Part shown: positions 21,989 to 33,205 of the stretch, one piece after another
Layout: every line of letters starts with the position of its first letter
How positions within the stretch are numbered: the first letter of the stretch is position 1
NCBI GenBank assembly: GCA_018398585.1
Contig: JAGTTD010000020.1
Span: 21,486,350 to 21,550,349, forward strand
DNA from: Simmondsia chinensis
Lineage: Eukaryota > Streptophyta > Magnoliopsida > Caryophyllales > Simmondsiaceae
Reading direction: 5' to 3'
DNA: 64,000 bases
The notes under the pieces: generated by a model
The model's database searches: none
Seen by the model: only the letters and a program-made list of their open reading frames with translations
Told to the model about the DNA's origin: nothing
Translations under genes and position numbers: made by a program

Positions 21989-22620
21989 TATAAACCCAAA
22001 AATGAAGCAATATTATTAATGGGTTTTTCTTATTTTCAGTCTAGCTAAGCTGGTTGAAATGAAAATAAAAAAAAAAAATCAATTTTACTATCTAATTTTT
22101 AAAATTTTTCAAAAATGAAAACTAGAAACTAAAACAATATATCAAATCGGTAGTATTATTGCTATAGAAAAATTATTATTGTCAGATTAAGACTAGTTTT
22201 TAAGGTAATTTTGTGATTTTTATTATTTATAAGTTACATTATTACTCTGATAGTAATAATTTTTATTATGACAAAAACAAATCTCTATAAGATGAGATGT
22301 TATTTTATTTTATTTTTAATCTATATTTTGAATAATAAAAAGAAGGTTGGTCGCCAACTTTGCATGGAGGACAGAAGGTGGCGGCCGGGGGAACGTACGT
22401 GGACATGCATGTAATTTTATGGAGAAATTTCTTTTTTTTTTTAATCTTTTTATTTTCTTGGTTAAATAATTTTTTAAATTATCTTTTATCTTTTGTAATG
22501 GTGGTTAACAGCTCATAATCTTGTTTAATGTGAATTTAAATGTAAAATTATGTATGACTGAAATTATTACCTTTGAACACCCCATCTTTAAGTTTTCTTT
22601 TGCTCAATTTGGGCAATATA
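21989..22620. other. Spacer downstream of the decarboxylase
   Basis: AT-rich, no gene recognised; a short GC-rich island GGTGGCGGCCGGGGGAACG at 22377-22395 is unexplained. Confidence 0.35.
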
Positions 22621-22621
22621 C

Positions 22622-22760
22622 GATTTTTTTTCTGATAAATAGCGCCAAAACGCATTACAAGACAGGTGCACTTGAATACATGAGGTCTAAACCAGTTAAG
22701 AACCGACAAAATACAAAACAAGAAGCCAAAATACAAACCAACAAGAATTAACACGTGATA
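22622..22760 (-). mobile_element. L1 3' end (truncated)
   Basis: Minus strand ends TTTTGGCGCTATTTATCAGAAAAAAAA, the TAATTATC-A(n)-like ending of L1 tails, preceded by a non-coding UTR. Confidence 0.45.
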
Positions 22761-22995
22761 ATGGAAATATAAGCATAAGAACAGCAATAGATCCACAGCC
22801 GAGCTCAAACCCCTGAAATCCTCATGCTAGACCAGCTCTTGACGCAGTTGGTGTTCCTCACAATGTCATCTGGAGAGTGTGGGAGATCTTGTCACCAAGC
22901 TTTGACCCAGAAACTAACCCTCATCTTAATGCTCCAAAAGATGTCATGTATGATTAAATTTTGAATAATTATATTATTAACATAATTATAAAGTA

Positions 22996-23099
22996 TACCA
23001 GTTTTTCTATAAAGTGACTTATGTACATTTTTTTTAATAATTAGAGATACCAGTTTTTCTATAAAGTGACTTATGTACATTTTTTTAATAATTAGAGAG
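22996..23099. repeat. 52 bp tandem duplication in an L1 3' end
   Basis: TACCAGTTTTTCTATAAAGT and the next 32 bases occur twice, almost identical, ending at TTTTTTAATAATTAGAGA, which is an L1 tail read on plus (CTAATTATTAAAAAAA on minus). Confidence 0.75.
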
Positions 23100-24189
23100 A
23101 AGAACTCTTAATACAAAACCGGCACTCCTACCGAACCGGAGCCTGGAAAAGCCCACAAAAGCAGGAATAATTTATATACATTTAAATTAAGAGAAGAGAG
23201 TTGATCTTTTTGTAAAATGAAACTCATAGTATAGATACAAATAGGAGAGTGGAGGTTCAAGAGAAAGGGAGGTTATTTTCAATAATTAGATAGAAAACTC
23301 TTAGTACAAGCTGACGCATCCACCGAAGCAAAACTCAATAAAGTTCGCATGAGCGGGAAAAAAAAAAAGCAAAACAAAATAAAAGATCCCAGAATCCATA
23401 GACCCCGAGAAACACACTTACACCAACCCTTGGGGTATGAAAACGTCAAGTGGGCCACACCAATCTAAGCAAGAAAAACCCTCTAAGCAAGAAAAACCCC
23501 CTAAACATGAGAAACAAGCACTGTTAATGAAGAATTCATCTTACTTAGGACAGCATAGAATAGACGCCTGCTCTCTAAATGCCAACAACTTTTTCGTATG
23601 ACGGGAAACGTTTTCTATAAGCACTCCAATCGATACTCAGCTTGCGCCCACCTCAATTAATCCACGTGTAGAGCATAAATGACATCAAGGTCTGTGGGAA
23701 CAAAGCACGGCCTGACTTCTTTTTTAGAGACTTTTTCTTTTTCCGAGTAACCCCACCATGGGCTTCAACTTCAAGAGAGCAAAAGAGTTGATGCATGTCA
23801 AGCTTAGGACTATTATAGTTTAGGCCCAATTTTTTCCCCATGTCCTAAGCACTACAAGCTCATTCAAGGGTAGAGGAAGGCTCAGCAGAGGACATACCAG
23901 GACAAAAAGCAGGACCAATTACACCAGAAGGTAAAGAAAGCGTGGGGCGGTACACAAAACAGCAATGCGGTCAACCACTGGATTAGAACGGTTGCAATTA
24001 AGTTCCACAAAGCATTCAATATGCTCCTGGCCAATATAAGTTAGAAGACCATCACTAGACCTAGCCTCAGACACCATATCTTCACCCAACACCTCAGCAA
24101 TAGCCACCTCATCAACATCAATTGACCTCCTTCTCCATACCCTAATTTAGATCAATATTCTATGTCACTTCAAGGGCATAGACAGAGTC

Positions 24190-24261
24190 GACCGCAAGGC
24201 ATAGAGGGGGAGGTCATAAGCGTCTATACTGTAAAATTGATTTTCGACGGAATGAAAAAGA
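24190..24261 (+). pseudogene. rpl2: Chloroplast rpl2 fragment 1
   Basis: Translates as the conserved plastid ribosomal protein L2 stretch [18 protein letters not shown], one residue off the usual sequence (Cys for Arg). It stops abruptly at the next joined fragment. Confidence 0.8.
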
Positions 24262-24510
24262 TTTTCAAATAGCTCAAAAAGGAATCCTTTGGCATTTCAT
24301 TTATTGAGTGGTCTATAACCCACAAAGAACTATCTAAATTGATTCTTTTCTAACGATAAGCTCCAATTGCATCATAGGAATTACAAAAAATCTCTTTCCT
24401 ATACTTATAATTATTATCGTCAATTCTTTCATTTTGATAGTTTTATAAACAGAGCCTGGATACGTCATTTTATTGGTTCAACCAAGCCAACCATAAATTA
24501 TTCTAATAAA

Positions 24511-24601
24511 TTATTTACACAGAGGGATGGAAAAAATTGCAAAAAATCGAACAATTATACAATATCTGCCTTATGTAACACGTTGGGATTATTTAGCTAC
24601 T
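24511..24601 (+). pseudogene. ndhH: Chloroplast ndhH fragment
   Basis: Reads LFTQRDGKN in one frame, and in the ndhH frame [19 protein letters not shown] then [10 protein letters not shown], an internal piece of the plastid NADH dehydrogenase subunit H. About 30 codons only. Confidence 0.8.
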
Positions 24602-24687
24602 AAAGCGGATTCGGCATTGTTTTTCCTTCCAAGGCATAACTTGTATCCATGCGCTTCATATTCACCCGAAGTTCGCTCTATCAATAT

Positions 24688-24757
24688 CATATGGGGATGG
24701 TGAGACGAGATATATTTTACATCCCAAAGGGGCTATAATTGGAGACACCATTGTTTC
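24688..24757 (+). pseudogene. rpl2: Chloroplast rpl2 fragment 2
   Basis: Encodes [19 protein letters not shown], about 20 codons downstream of the part in fragment 1, with a one-base deletion near its start. The two rpl2 pieces are in the same orientation but separated by ~430 bp of other plastid DNA. Confidence 0.8.
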
Positions 24758-25749
24758 TCAATACAGAACTTACGTCTCTATTACAACACGAAAATTCAAA
24801 ATAGAAATGTTTTGAATCAAATCCTAAATAGGGATGTTGTATGTATACCTTATTTCCCTGGCCCCGAAATAACCTGGCCCAATAGGAAAATCCCAATGAA
24901 TTGGGCCTTTCCATACAATCAAATAGAAAGCCCCAGGAGTGCCATATTCTAGGAGCCCAAACTATCTGATTAAATAAATCTTTTCTACCGATTCATATAT
25001 TTTCTAGTTCTTTAACGCGGCAATTGACAATTTTTGTTCATTGAAATTCATGGGCAATTCAGATTAATATTTAGGGATAGATATTACCTCTCTTTCTTTT
25101 TTTCTTTCAAATAAATTGAAATGATTGAAGTCGGATCAAATCGGTATTGATATACCAATTTGATCCGAGATCTTGGAATTGGAATAAGTTCGACAGCGGA
25201 TCACGAAATCTTAGTAATCTTCTCTATCTACTATGAGAGCTTTGAGGGGAATCTGCAAAAGCTAACGGGCCGCCCAAAGCAAGGGAAGCACCCACTGCAT
25301 CATCAACTCCATGAAAATCATCCACACCGCCCACTACTCTGTCCTACTCTCTACGGTTAGTCGAGACGTTTCCTTTAGTAGATCATTCCCATTAACACCA
25401 TCACCAGAAGCCTGCTCCTGAAGCCATTCAGAGGTCACCTGATTGGTTTCAAACATGTGCACAATGCGTTGAGATTGTCCAATTGATAGAACCACGACAT
25501 CCTTAATTGGATCAGGTAACTCAGTCTCGATAAGGACTCTTCCAACCTCAAAAGACTTGAAGCTAAAGCATAACTTGTCCATTGCTAGGACTGAACCGCA
25601 TTGCTCAACCAATTTATGGAAGTTACCAGACGACCACGCATGAAGAGACATTCCATAACAAGCGACCCAGGCCATTCTTTTCAAATTTTGTTCAAATGCG
25701 TAAAGTGATGGCCTAGAAATTCAAAGGTGGGGAATGGGGACTTTTAAAA

Positions 25750-26520
25750 GCTTTTTTTTTTTTTTTTTCTTTACCTTAAAAGCTTATAACAGAGGTTTAG
25801 AAATAATTTTATACTCTAAAATGTTTCTTTGGACAAATGCTCATTTACTGTTGAAGAGTAAATAATGTACAAACTTATCCTGTGTGTACTCTATGTTTTA
25901 TTATATTAATATAATAATTGGAGTTACCAGAGTTTGAACCTGTGATCTATCTCTTAACAAGGCTTTAACAATATATTAAAGAACCAAGTATTTGAAAAAT
26001 GTTAAGCTATTAGGTAAAAGATCAGTCAATATAAGGCACTAATATTATATCAAGAAACCAATTATAAAGAACTTATGACTTCTCAGTTGATAGATAGAGT
26101 AGATTAAATCACATAGGTTATATTTTGTTTGAGAAATTTTCATTTGGGCGTCTTTAATATTTGTTCCAACTTGGTTTGATTATATTCAATAAATGGTTGA
26201 ATCCGACACTCAATTCGACTCAACTCACCACTCAAGTTGAGATGAATTCATTAAGCTCATACAGAGCATAAGGCACCATTGAGCTGAGCTCATTACTACC
26301 TAGCGGAGCAATTCAAGCCGCTAATAATCCTTCATTGATCCACTATGTAGCTACTATCGAGCAACTAATAAGCTCCTAACAAGCATTCAACCGTTGATCA
26401 TGAATTTTCACAAGCCAAATGCTCACAGTTTGAAATCCATCTGTTAAATTTATCCAACCTACTTGACCTCAACTCTTTTATTTCGAGACCTTAAATCAAA
26501 CATTAACAATACATTGAATT
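25750..26520. other. Spacer with weak TRIM-like signal
   Basis: Begins with a T-run (25752-25770). GGAGTTACCAGAGTTTGAACC and TCTTAACAAGGC (25920-25965) resemble the antisense TRIM-like sequence at 15290-15560. A CTCAAGTTGAGATGAATTC-type palindromic region follows. No gene. Confidence 0.35.
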
Positions 26521-26522
26521 CA

Positions 26523-27315
26523 AACAGAAGGTAAGGAAGAGTTTTGGCTTATTGTTTCATGGTCCTAAGCAAGATAATATCCACACTTTCTGCGCTATCA
26601 ATGGTGGGGATGTAGGTGCACGAATAAGGAAAAGGAAAGGCTACTACAATTGGAAAAAAAAAAAGTAGTAGAATAATTCTTGAAGATGAATAAATTCTCA
26701 ACTCTTGTAGAAAAGAGCAAGAAGCGTGGCAAGCCTAAATGGCTTTAGAGGAGTAAAGGTGGGACTATAGATGCATGAACAAGGAAAATGAAGAAGGCTG
26801 CTGCAACTAGAACAAAAACAGGTTCTATCTTTGATTCGCAAAACATTTTGGGCATGGTGTAGGGAGCCCCCATACTCAATGGAGGATATTGCTAGAAATG
26901 TTAAGTTATGAAGATCTAGACGGGCTATTGGACCCATCTTATATGGTGAAGTTATGCTACGTCTCTCCCTCAGTTGTCCGGCTTTTTGAGCAAGTTGCTT
27001 GTAACCCTTTGTTGCTACTTCTCTTTTGCTGGTTTGTGTAAGTCTATTTGATTTTGCCTTTATGTAGTAATTTTGGTGTGCATGTGCCTTAATCTGTGTT
27101 CAATTTTGTGGAATGTATAGGTATGGTGGGATTTAGGTTGTTTGGTGTGGGCTACCGTGATTTTTGGCTTTAAGTGTTTCGAGTCGGTATTTGCAAATTG
27201 TTTAGGTATTTCTTGTTATTTTTCCTTTCGCACTGTGTGTGTGTAATTGGGTCTTTATGTGAGATGCTAGCCTTTATACCGTTAGTCTCTCTCGCTACTT
27301 ATTGAAAAAAAATTG
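26523..27315 (+). mobile_element. L1-like degenerate element
   Basis: A lysine-rich ORF1-like stretch (near 26745-26820, GKMKKAAATRTKT type) is followed by about 450 bp of G/T-rich UTR ending CGCTACTTATTGAAAAAAAA, an L1-style tail. Two imperfect copies of GTGGGGATGTAGGTGCACGA / GTGGGACTATAGATGCATGA lie 155 bp apart. Assignment is tentative. Confidence 0.4.
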
Positions 27316-27610
27316 GATGTTTGCTTCGTTTATACCCTATGTGTTGGTAGATTGAGCTCCTCTAGTTAGGTAAATGTTTGTACTAGAATTGGACCCATTT
27401 CATAGTAATGTCAGACAAATAAAAGGGGGGGAAAAAAAAGTCGAACCCAAGGAAAGTCAATTGTAAGACCTATAAAAGTAAGTGTAGTCGTTAAACTCCT
27501 AACTTTTCAAGTTAGAATCTTGGTTTATCCTCCCATTCCTCAAGTGTCGTGTCTTTGTTAATAAAAAAGTTATATCTTCTTTATCAATAACTCACGGACG
27601 ATACCACTTC

Positions 27611-27642
<32 letters not shown>

Positions 27643-28729
27643 ACGTCCCTGATGCCATTGCCATCCAAAAATTGGATGTTACAGGAGAAAGTTGAAATGC
27701 AATAAGACTAATTTTCAAAATATTATTAGATAGAAAAATTAAGCAGTTTCCTTGAGACACTAGATTTATTGTTCTTCTTGTGGTTGTAGAGGAATTAAGC
27801 AGTAACGAAGAGAACTAGATATTTCTAGATAAAAGATGAAGTCTTAAGAGTTTTGAATTGTTTTAAGGCTCTTCTCTCAAAGTTTTCTCCCCTCTCACTT
27901 TCAAATCCGGGCCGAAAATGGCTGTTTTCCGGCCATTACTGACCCCACCACAGCTTCGTAAAAGACCAACCGGAGTAAGTCTTCTTGCTCCTCTTCTTTT
28001 TTTCTCTCTTATTTCCATCCTTTCTCCTTGGCCGACTTCTCAAAGTCGAGACGAAAATGGTTATTTATTTGTTATTCTAGTTTTTTTTCTCTTTAATCCG
28101 ACTTTTTCTCTCCTTTACTACCTTTTTTCTCCTTTCTTTGTCATATTTTTGGGTATTAATGGATCATGAATGGTTTGAGGTGGCTGATCTACTTATAATG
28201 GTAGCCATTGGATGTTGTGGGACATCGCCAGCATCCGATGCACCACCATGGTTGAGTTTGCTAGGCGAGAAGGGCTTCCATCAAAACAAAGTCACTATAC
28301 ACCCCTCCGAAGCCATAGTACCATGATGAAGGCGAAATTCCATCTTAGCTCTTGAGCACCACTTTCGAGAAAACCACGAGAATCGAGTATCATAGAGAAC
28401 TCAGCTAAATCACTAGAAAACAATCGAACTTTCTTTCATATGGTACAAAAATCACATTCGCTTAAAAAGGACAACTACTGGAAAGAGGGGTGTGAGCTTC
28501 ATGCTCGGAACGTAACTCGAGTAGCAATTTTGGCCATTGAGCCAAACTCAAAACGCTCAAAACCAATCAATTTTCATTGATAAATAAAGTGAGACTCATC
28601 CAAATAGTCATAAGATTAGCAGAAATTTTAACCACCAAACTGGCCAACAATAAGTTCGAAAACAATCAACCATTGATAAATGAACTAAAAGTCATCGTCA
28701 GATCGGTATTGACAGAACAGGGTCAACAT
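27316..28729. other. Spacer with poly(A) run and uncertain ORF
   Basis: A 29-base A-run (27611-27639) ends a possible retroposon beginning near 27325. The open frame 27918-28169 (83 codons, starts MAVFRPLL) has hydrophobic low-complexity composition and no recognised domain. I see no supported gene here. Confidence 0.35.
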
Positions 28730-28895
28730 TACACCTGTATACATCCCAACAACCGTTACAGGTATTATCACGTATATGCAAACCCATACCCATTACCCGT
28801 CACTTGCACCCATATCCACCTCAAACGGGACAGGTACTCACGGGTTACGGGTTTTAGCCACCCTATTACCATTCCTAATTTGTCCAATAAATCTA
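28730..28895. repeat. ACCCGT/ACGGGT-rich repeat
   Basis: Alternating CATACCCATTACCCG and ACGGGTTACGGGTTT motifs, like 11640-12165, enclose a hairpin-capable stretch. Confidence 0.4.
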
Positions 28896-28989
28896 GAACA
28901 TCTGTCGCGTTCAAGATGCAAAGTGAGAATCCACAACCCCCCTCGAAGTTATACTGAAAGCCATAATTTATCAGCAGTCACACTACAGT

Positions 28990-29929
28990 TAATTTAGATA
29001 AGTATTATGTCATCTTCATGCCAATAATGCCTTTGTCTAGCGACACAAAAAACGTTGCTAAAATCTGTATGTCACCTCGACTGCGATATGCTGCAAGGAG
29101 ACACCTAATATGTCCGAGTCTTCATATTTCTTGACGAAAGAACAAGAGTTGGTAGTTCTTGAAGTTCACCAAGTTGAATTGATTGCTAGAGACGACATCA
29201 AGAAACATAACTGAAGAAAATGAAGATCCTAGGTCAATCTTCTTCTGTTCTGCACATTAAGGATAAAAATTGATTATAGCTAGAAAACAAGTTAGTTATT
29301 TATGCAGCCTCTCGTGTTTGTAAACGTGTTCAATGTAATCCCTCATGTTTTATTTTATTCAAAATGGTCCCTCGTATTTTATTTCATGACAAAGTTCCTA
29401 AACAAGTTACTTAACCCTACCTGCTTGGAGACTAATTTTCCACAGGAATAAAGCAGGACAGAACATTTCAAACAAAATAACTTGTTTGAGGACTAATGGT
29501 GTCATAAAATAAAACATGAAGGGCATTTTTGACAAAAATAAATTATGAGACACTAATTTGAATAAACTTCCAAATACGAGGGACCATGTAAGTAACTCCT
29601 AGAAAATATTAGTTCGAATCGTATTCATAGATAGCAAGAACCATAGAACGCTATGTCAGCTCAAACCTTGTCATTTGACGTCAAAATACACGTCTCGAAC
29701 ACTAAGACACTTGGATATGATGTGACACTTTCGACACTCCGAGTTAGCTCAAAACATAATAATTTCCGAAAATAGATGGACCCAAACCACAGTCTATTAC
29801 CCTATTCCGAGTAAAATACGGGGCCATAGCATTATTGATAAACTGGATACTACAACTCAACCCCATACGTCCAATTTTACCAACTCTCAGGTAGATGACA
29901 GCCAGACATGGAAGTAAATGAAAAAAGGC
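28990..29929. other. Spacer
   Basis: A diverged inverted pair (29300-29420 GTGTTCAATG...CCCTCATGTTTTATTTT; 29500-29590 AAAATAAAACATGAAGGG) suggests a foldback element around 29310-29600. No gene recognised. Confidence 0.35.
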
Positions 29930-30310
29930 CAGCTCGTCATAAAGCTCAAAATGGCTGAACTCGTTCAGCTTACCAGCCAGATCCGACCTTGGTGAAGCTC
30001 ATGTTTGTAGGCCGATAGGCTCACTAGCCTAAACAAGTCTAAGTAAAACTATCTTAATACAATTTATAAGCTTAAGTGTGCCCAATCGAGCCACCCTTGA
30101 TCCTAAATAAGGGGAGCTCGAGCCTAAACGAGCCTAAATCAAGCTTAAATGAGCCTCAGTAAGGGAAGCTCAATTCAGAGCTCACTGCATTAGATTCAAG
30201 CTCAACCAAACCAAGCCAAGCTTGAGTCTATCATAAGCCAAGCTCGAACTTGAAGTTCTTCAGCTCGACGTGCTATGAAACAAGCCCAAGATGAGATAAG
30301 CCTCAAGCCC
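29930..30310. repeat. GAGCCTAAACGAGCC-rich repeat
   Basis: Many copies of AGCTCGA, GAGCCTAAA and AAGCTCA in both orientations, the same composition as the bounded MITE at 37978-38563 (GGCTCG/CGAGCC). Probably a decayed member of that class; ends not located. Confidence 0.4.
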
Positions 30311-30539
30311 CACAAGCATAGGGTTGGCACAGCTCACATATACCCTAGTCTATCCACGCCGGCAAATCATCGCTCTATCGCTCACTGTTTTATCTTCAAC
30401 CAGTTCAGAACAGTTAGGAATCGCATTTCTGGCCACATACCTGAATGATAAATGGATAGCAAGAAAGATGTAGAGGTCACAAATGGAACATGGACATGAA
30501 TGTACAGATGATAACAAAACCTACACTTACAACACTACG

Positions 30540-30712
30540 TATTTATATTTATAAGTGTTATTTACACCAAAGGATATTCCCCCTACTTGTATTTATGTCA
30601 ATTTAATTCATTTACAATTTACATTGCCGCAATTTAGTCCTCTGATGAAATTGAAGATAATGACATGATGTTGACAGCCAGATCATGTCAAATACAAGTG
30701 ACTTAATACAAG

Positions 30713-30746
<34 letters not shown>

Positions 30747-30755
30747 AAAAAACCC
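30540..30755. repeat. Foldback MITE family C left half, then homopolymer runs
   Basis: GTGTTATTTACACCAAAGGATAT and the following TGTCAATTTAAT ... CATGTCAAATACAAGTGACTTA match the left and central part of family C. The copy then stops at 23 C (30714-30736), one G and 15 A (30738-30752). The abrupt C-run/A-run junction could be real or a sequencing/assembly effect. Confidence 0.5.
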
Positions 30756-31049
30756 CGACCCCCCGGGGTAAGGTTTTTTCCAAGTTTAAGTGAAAACCGA
30801 AAATAAAAAAGCCAAAAACAAAAAAGTCATTTTCAAAACTATAATGCAAACGCAAAATCATATTTAGAGATTCTCTATCTCACCCTCACGCGATATAATC
30901 TTCACCCAGCTCAACTGCAAGTCGCCGAAAGTCGCACTACCAATGTTGGTAGTGATGGAAACACAGGTGATGGGTGGGCAGAGCAGATGCAAGGACAGTA
31001 ACACAGAGAAACAGATAAATCAAATTTCTGAAGTTTAAAGTTACTAGAG

Positions 31050-31150
31050 TATCCCTTCTAAAACAACATCTCATTAAGGTAGCATCTTGTAAGGGTAAGG
31101 TTGTATATATCTTAACAAGGTTAGAGACCCCACTAAGCGGAAGGCAATTT
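31050..31150 (+). repeat. Degenerate Angio-type SINE tail
   Basis: AACAACATCTCATTAAGGTAGC, TGTAAGGGTAAGGTTGTATATATC and GAGACCCCACTAAGCGGAAGG follow the order of the SINE/RTE tail, with many substitutions. Confidence 0.4.
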
Positions 31151-32412
31151 CACCACCTTAGTAAGCTAGGCAAAGAATAAAGAAGTATTCTCAAACCTCA
31201 CATACAGAAATAAAGAAGAACGCTCATTTTTTTTTGACAACTTTAAAACTGAATGATGAATTGAATTAAATGGCTCACCCCAAGGGGTATCTATAGTTAA
31301 AGATTCAATCCTAAATTTTTAAAAAAAAATTGACAAACAAAACCCTTACTGACAAATATAAAGATCTATCCTTAGGATAATCCTAACAGTGATAGGACTC
31401 TAAAATAAACTTTAAACTACTTGTAGATATTGGGCCGCTAAAACTAGGCTAATTAAACCGAGCTCAATTAAACTAATTAAATTGGGCTAAGCTTCACGGA
31501 CACCCCGTGTCATGCCCCATCCCACGCTGTAATCCTTACCAATCTAAAAACACGAGAACTAAAACAAAACTGCCCAACTAAAGAATCGCCTTGTCTCCAA
31601 CTAAAATGTAACAAAGAATTAAATATTTAGAGAAGCCACAAATATGCATAATTCAAGTAAATAATTACCTTGAAGATGGACACAGCAGAAGTTTCATCAA
31701 GTCACCGCACATAGTTGATACCCTCAATCCTCCACGGCAATTAGAAGTATCTGATTTCTGGCAATTCACTAAGCTATACATTCATAGAGATTAATTCGTC
31801 CTCCCCACATTGCCTGATTTCAATTACCATTGATTTGCTAGAGGGGTGTGATATGTCGCAGCATTGTCGGCGAGGAGCCTATACCGGGAACAAAGAGATG
31901 ATTATGTTAGTGATAACCTCTGTTAGTGAAAAAAGCATACAGTACACATTTTGGACACGTATTAGTACTTTCTCGTTTAAAAAGGGTGGTTACATATCAC
32001 TGTCAATAATACAGAAAATATGCATTTTCGTTATGTTATTTGCATAATACATGTATTATAGCACGTATCTATTTTCCCATTTAAACATAAATAATAACTA
32101 AAAATAATCAATATATACACCTTGTTAAATATTCATATTTTATATTTTGCTAATTGGTCACTTAACTCTCAAATTATTGATTGTATAGCATCATTTACCA
32201 CGTCTTATGCTTCTCATAGTACTATTCTAACTGGCATTATCCTTCACTTTTATAGGTCAACGAACTTGTGACCAAAATTTTCATTTATAAAACCGAAGAA
32301 TACACATATGTATTAGATCCCATTTGCATACCATATTTCACTAACAGGATAGTAACTACACAAAAGAATGCGTAACATAAGAAAAATCTTAAATCAAAAG
32401 TTCAAGCATATG
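31151..32412. other. Spacer downstream of the DUF604 gene
   Basis: No gene recognised; the open frame 31835-32047 (70 codons) has no recognisable features. The 3' UTR of the minus-strand gene should lie just below 32413. Confidence 0.35.
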
Positions 32413-33169
32413 CTAGAAGAAGAATACCACCTTCCAATCATGCTCCAGCTTTTTAGTGAACACTCTTATGCGTTCCATATCCTCAATGACATCCGCTCGA
32501 GAGCAATGACCAGTAATGTTCTTCCTATAGTCACTCCAAATCCGTCCTGTCCGAGAAACAACGCTATCCAGGAAGAAAACTGCAGGTCTTTTACAGAGAT
32601 TTTTCGGATAATCCCGCGTATTAAAGACGTATTGATACATGTTATTACTCCCACGCCTTCTCCATGGTGTAAATGTCCTAAGCGGTGAAAGCAAATCCAG
32701 GAGAAGTTGATTGCCCTCGTACACTTGAATCGCATAGCCCCATGCAACTGAAACAGTTAAATTATTTGCACGGTCGTAGCAAACACTTTGCTGCAAGATT
32801 CTGGGGGGGTCAACATTTGCAGCTTTAAAAAGATGTTGCAATGCTTGTATGTGATCCATGTTTGGAAAAATGGGTTTTACGGCATCAAAATGGTGAAGAG
32901 ATAACAGAGGTGACAATGGAGAAGCAGTGAGAAGTCCAAACAAATCTCCTCTGACATCAACCTGTCAGAATAATTACTCAACATTAAAAATTTTCTGAAT
33001 TACAACAGTAAGATTATAGCTGTCGTATGCATGTTGATATTGCATGAAATGTTAAACTCGGTCATGAATCAGGCAGGTACCATTATGATGAGATAAGTTG
33101 TCCATTTTCAAACAAAACTGAAGTAGTGGGCACGTTTTCGATATTGCATTAGGATAAAACTGTAAGGTG

Positions 33170-33205
<36 letters not shown>

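Larger units (their letters stand above)
24186..25243. other. Nuclear insertion of chloroplast DNA (mosaic NUPT)
   Basis: About 1.06 kb in which pieces from distant plastid loci are joined end to end: an rpl2 piece (24190-24261), an unassigned AT-rich piece, an ndhH piece (24511-24601), a piece of the 16S rRNA upstream spacer (24632-24678, TTGTATCCATGCGCTTCATA), a second rpl2 piece (24688-24757), then further plastid-like sequence (for example GGAGTGCCATATTCTAGGAG) to about 25243. None can be functional. The jumbled order suggests several fragments were ligated during repair of one break. Confidence 0.75.
23273..25690 (-). pseudogene. L1-derived ORF1-only element, split by chloroplast DNA
   Basis: On the minus strand: a DUF4283-like ORF1 part (25684-25334: RMAWVACYGMSLHAWSSGNF, FEVGRVLIETELP); then, after the plastid insert, ORF1 continues (24107-23919 and 23841-23653: GKKLGLNYNSP, GGVTRKKKKSLKKK). 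It goes straight into a 3' UTR ending CTAATTATTGAAAA at 23280. ORF2 (endonuclease and reverse transcriptase) is absent. Frameshifts separate the ORF1 pieces. It belongs with 17895-18370 and must have been mobilised by another L1. Confidence 0.6.

Noticed and set aside
24367..24603. 78-codon plus-strand frame as a nuclear gene
   Set aside because: It crosses junctions between unrelated chloroplast fragments (ndhH and others).
27918..28169. 83-codon frame MAVFRPLL...
   Set aside because: Low-complexity hydrophobic translation with no recognisable domain; kept only as a note in the spacer entry.
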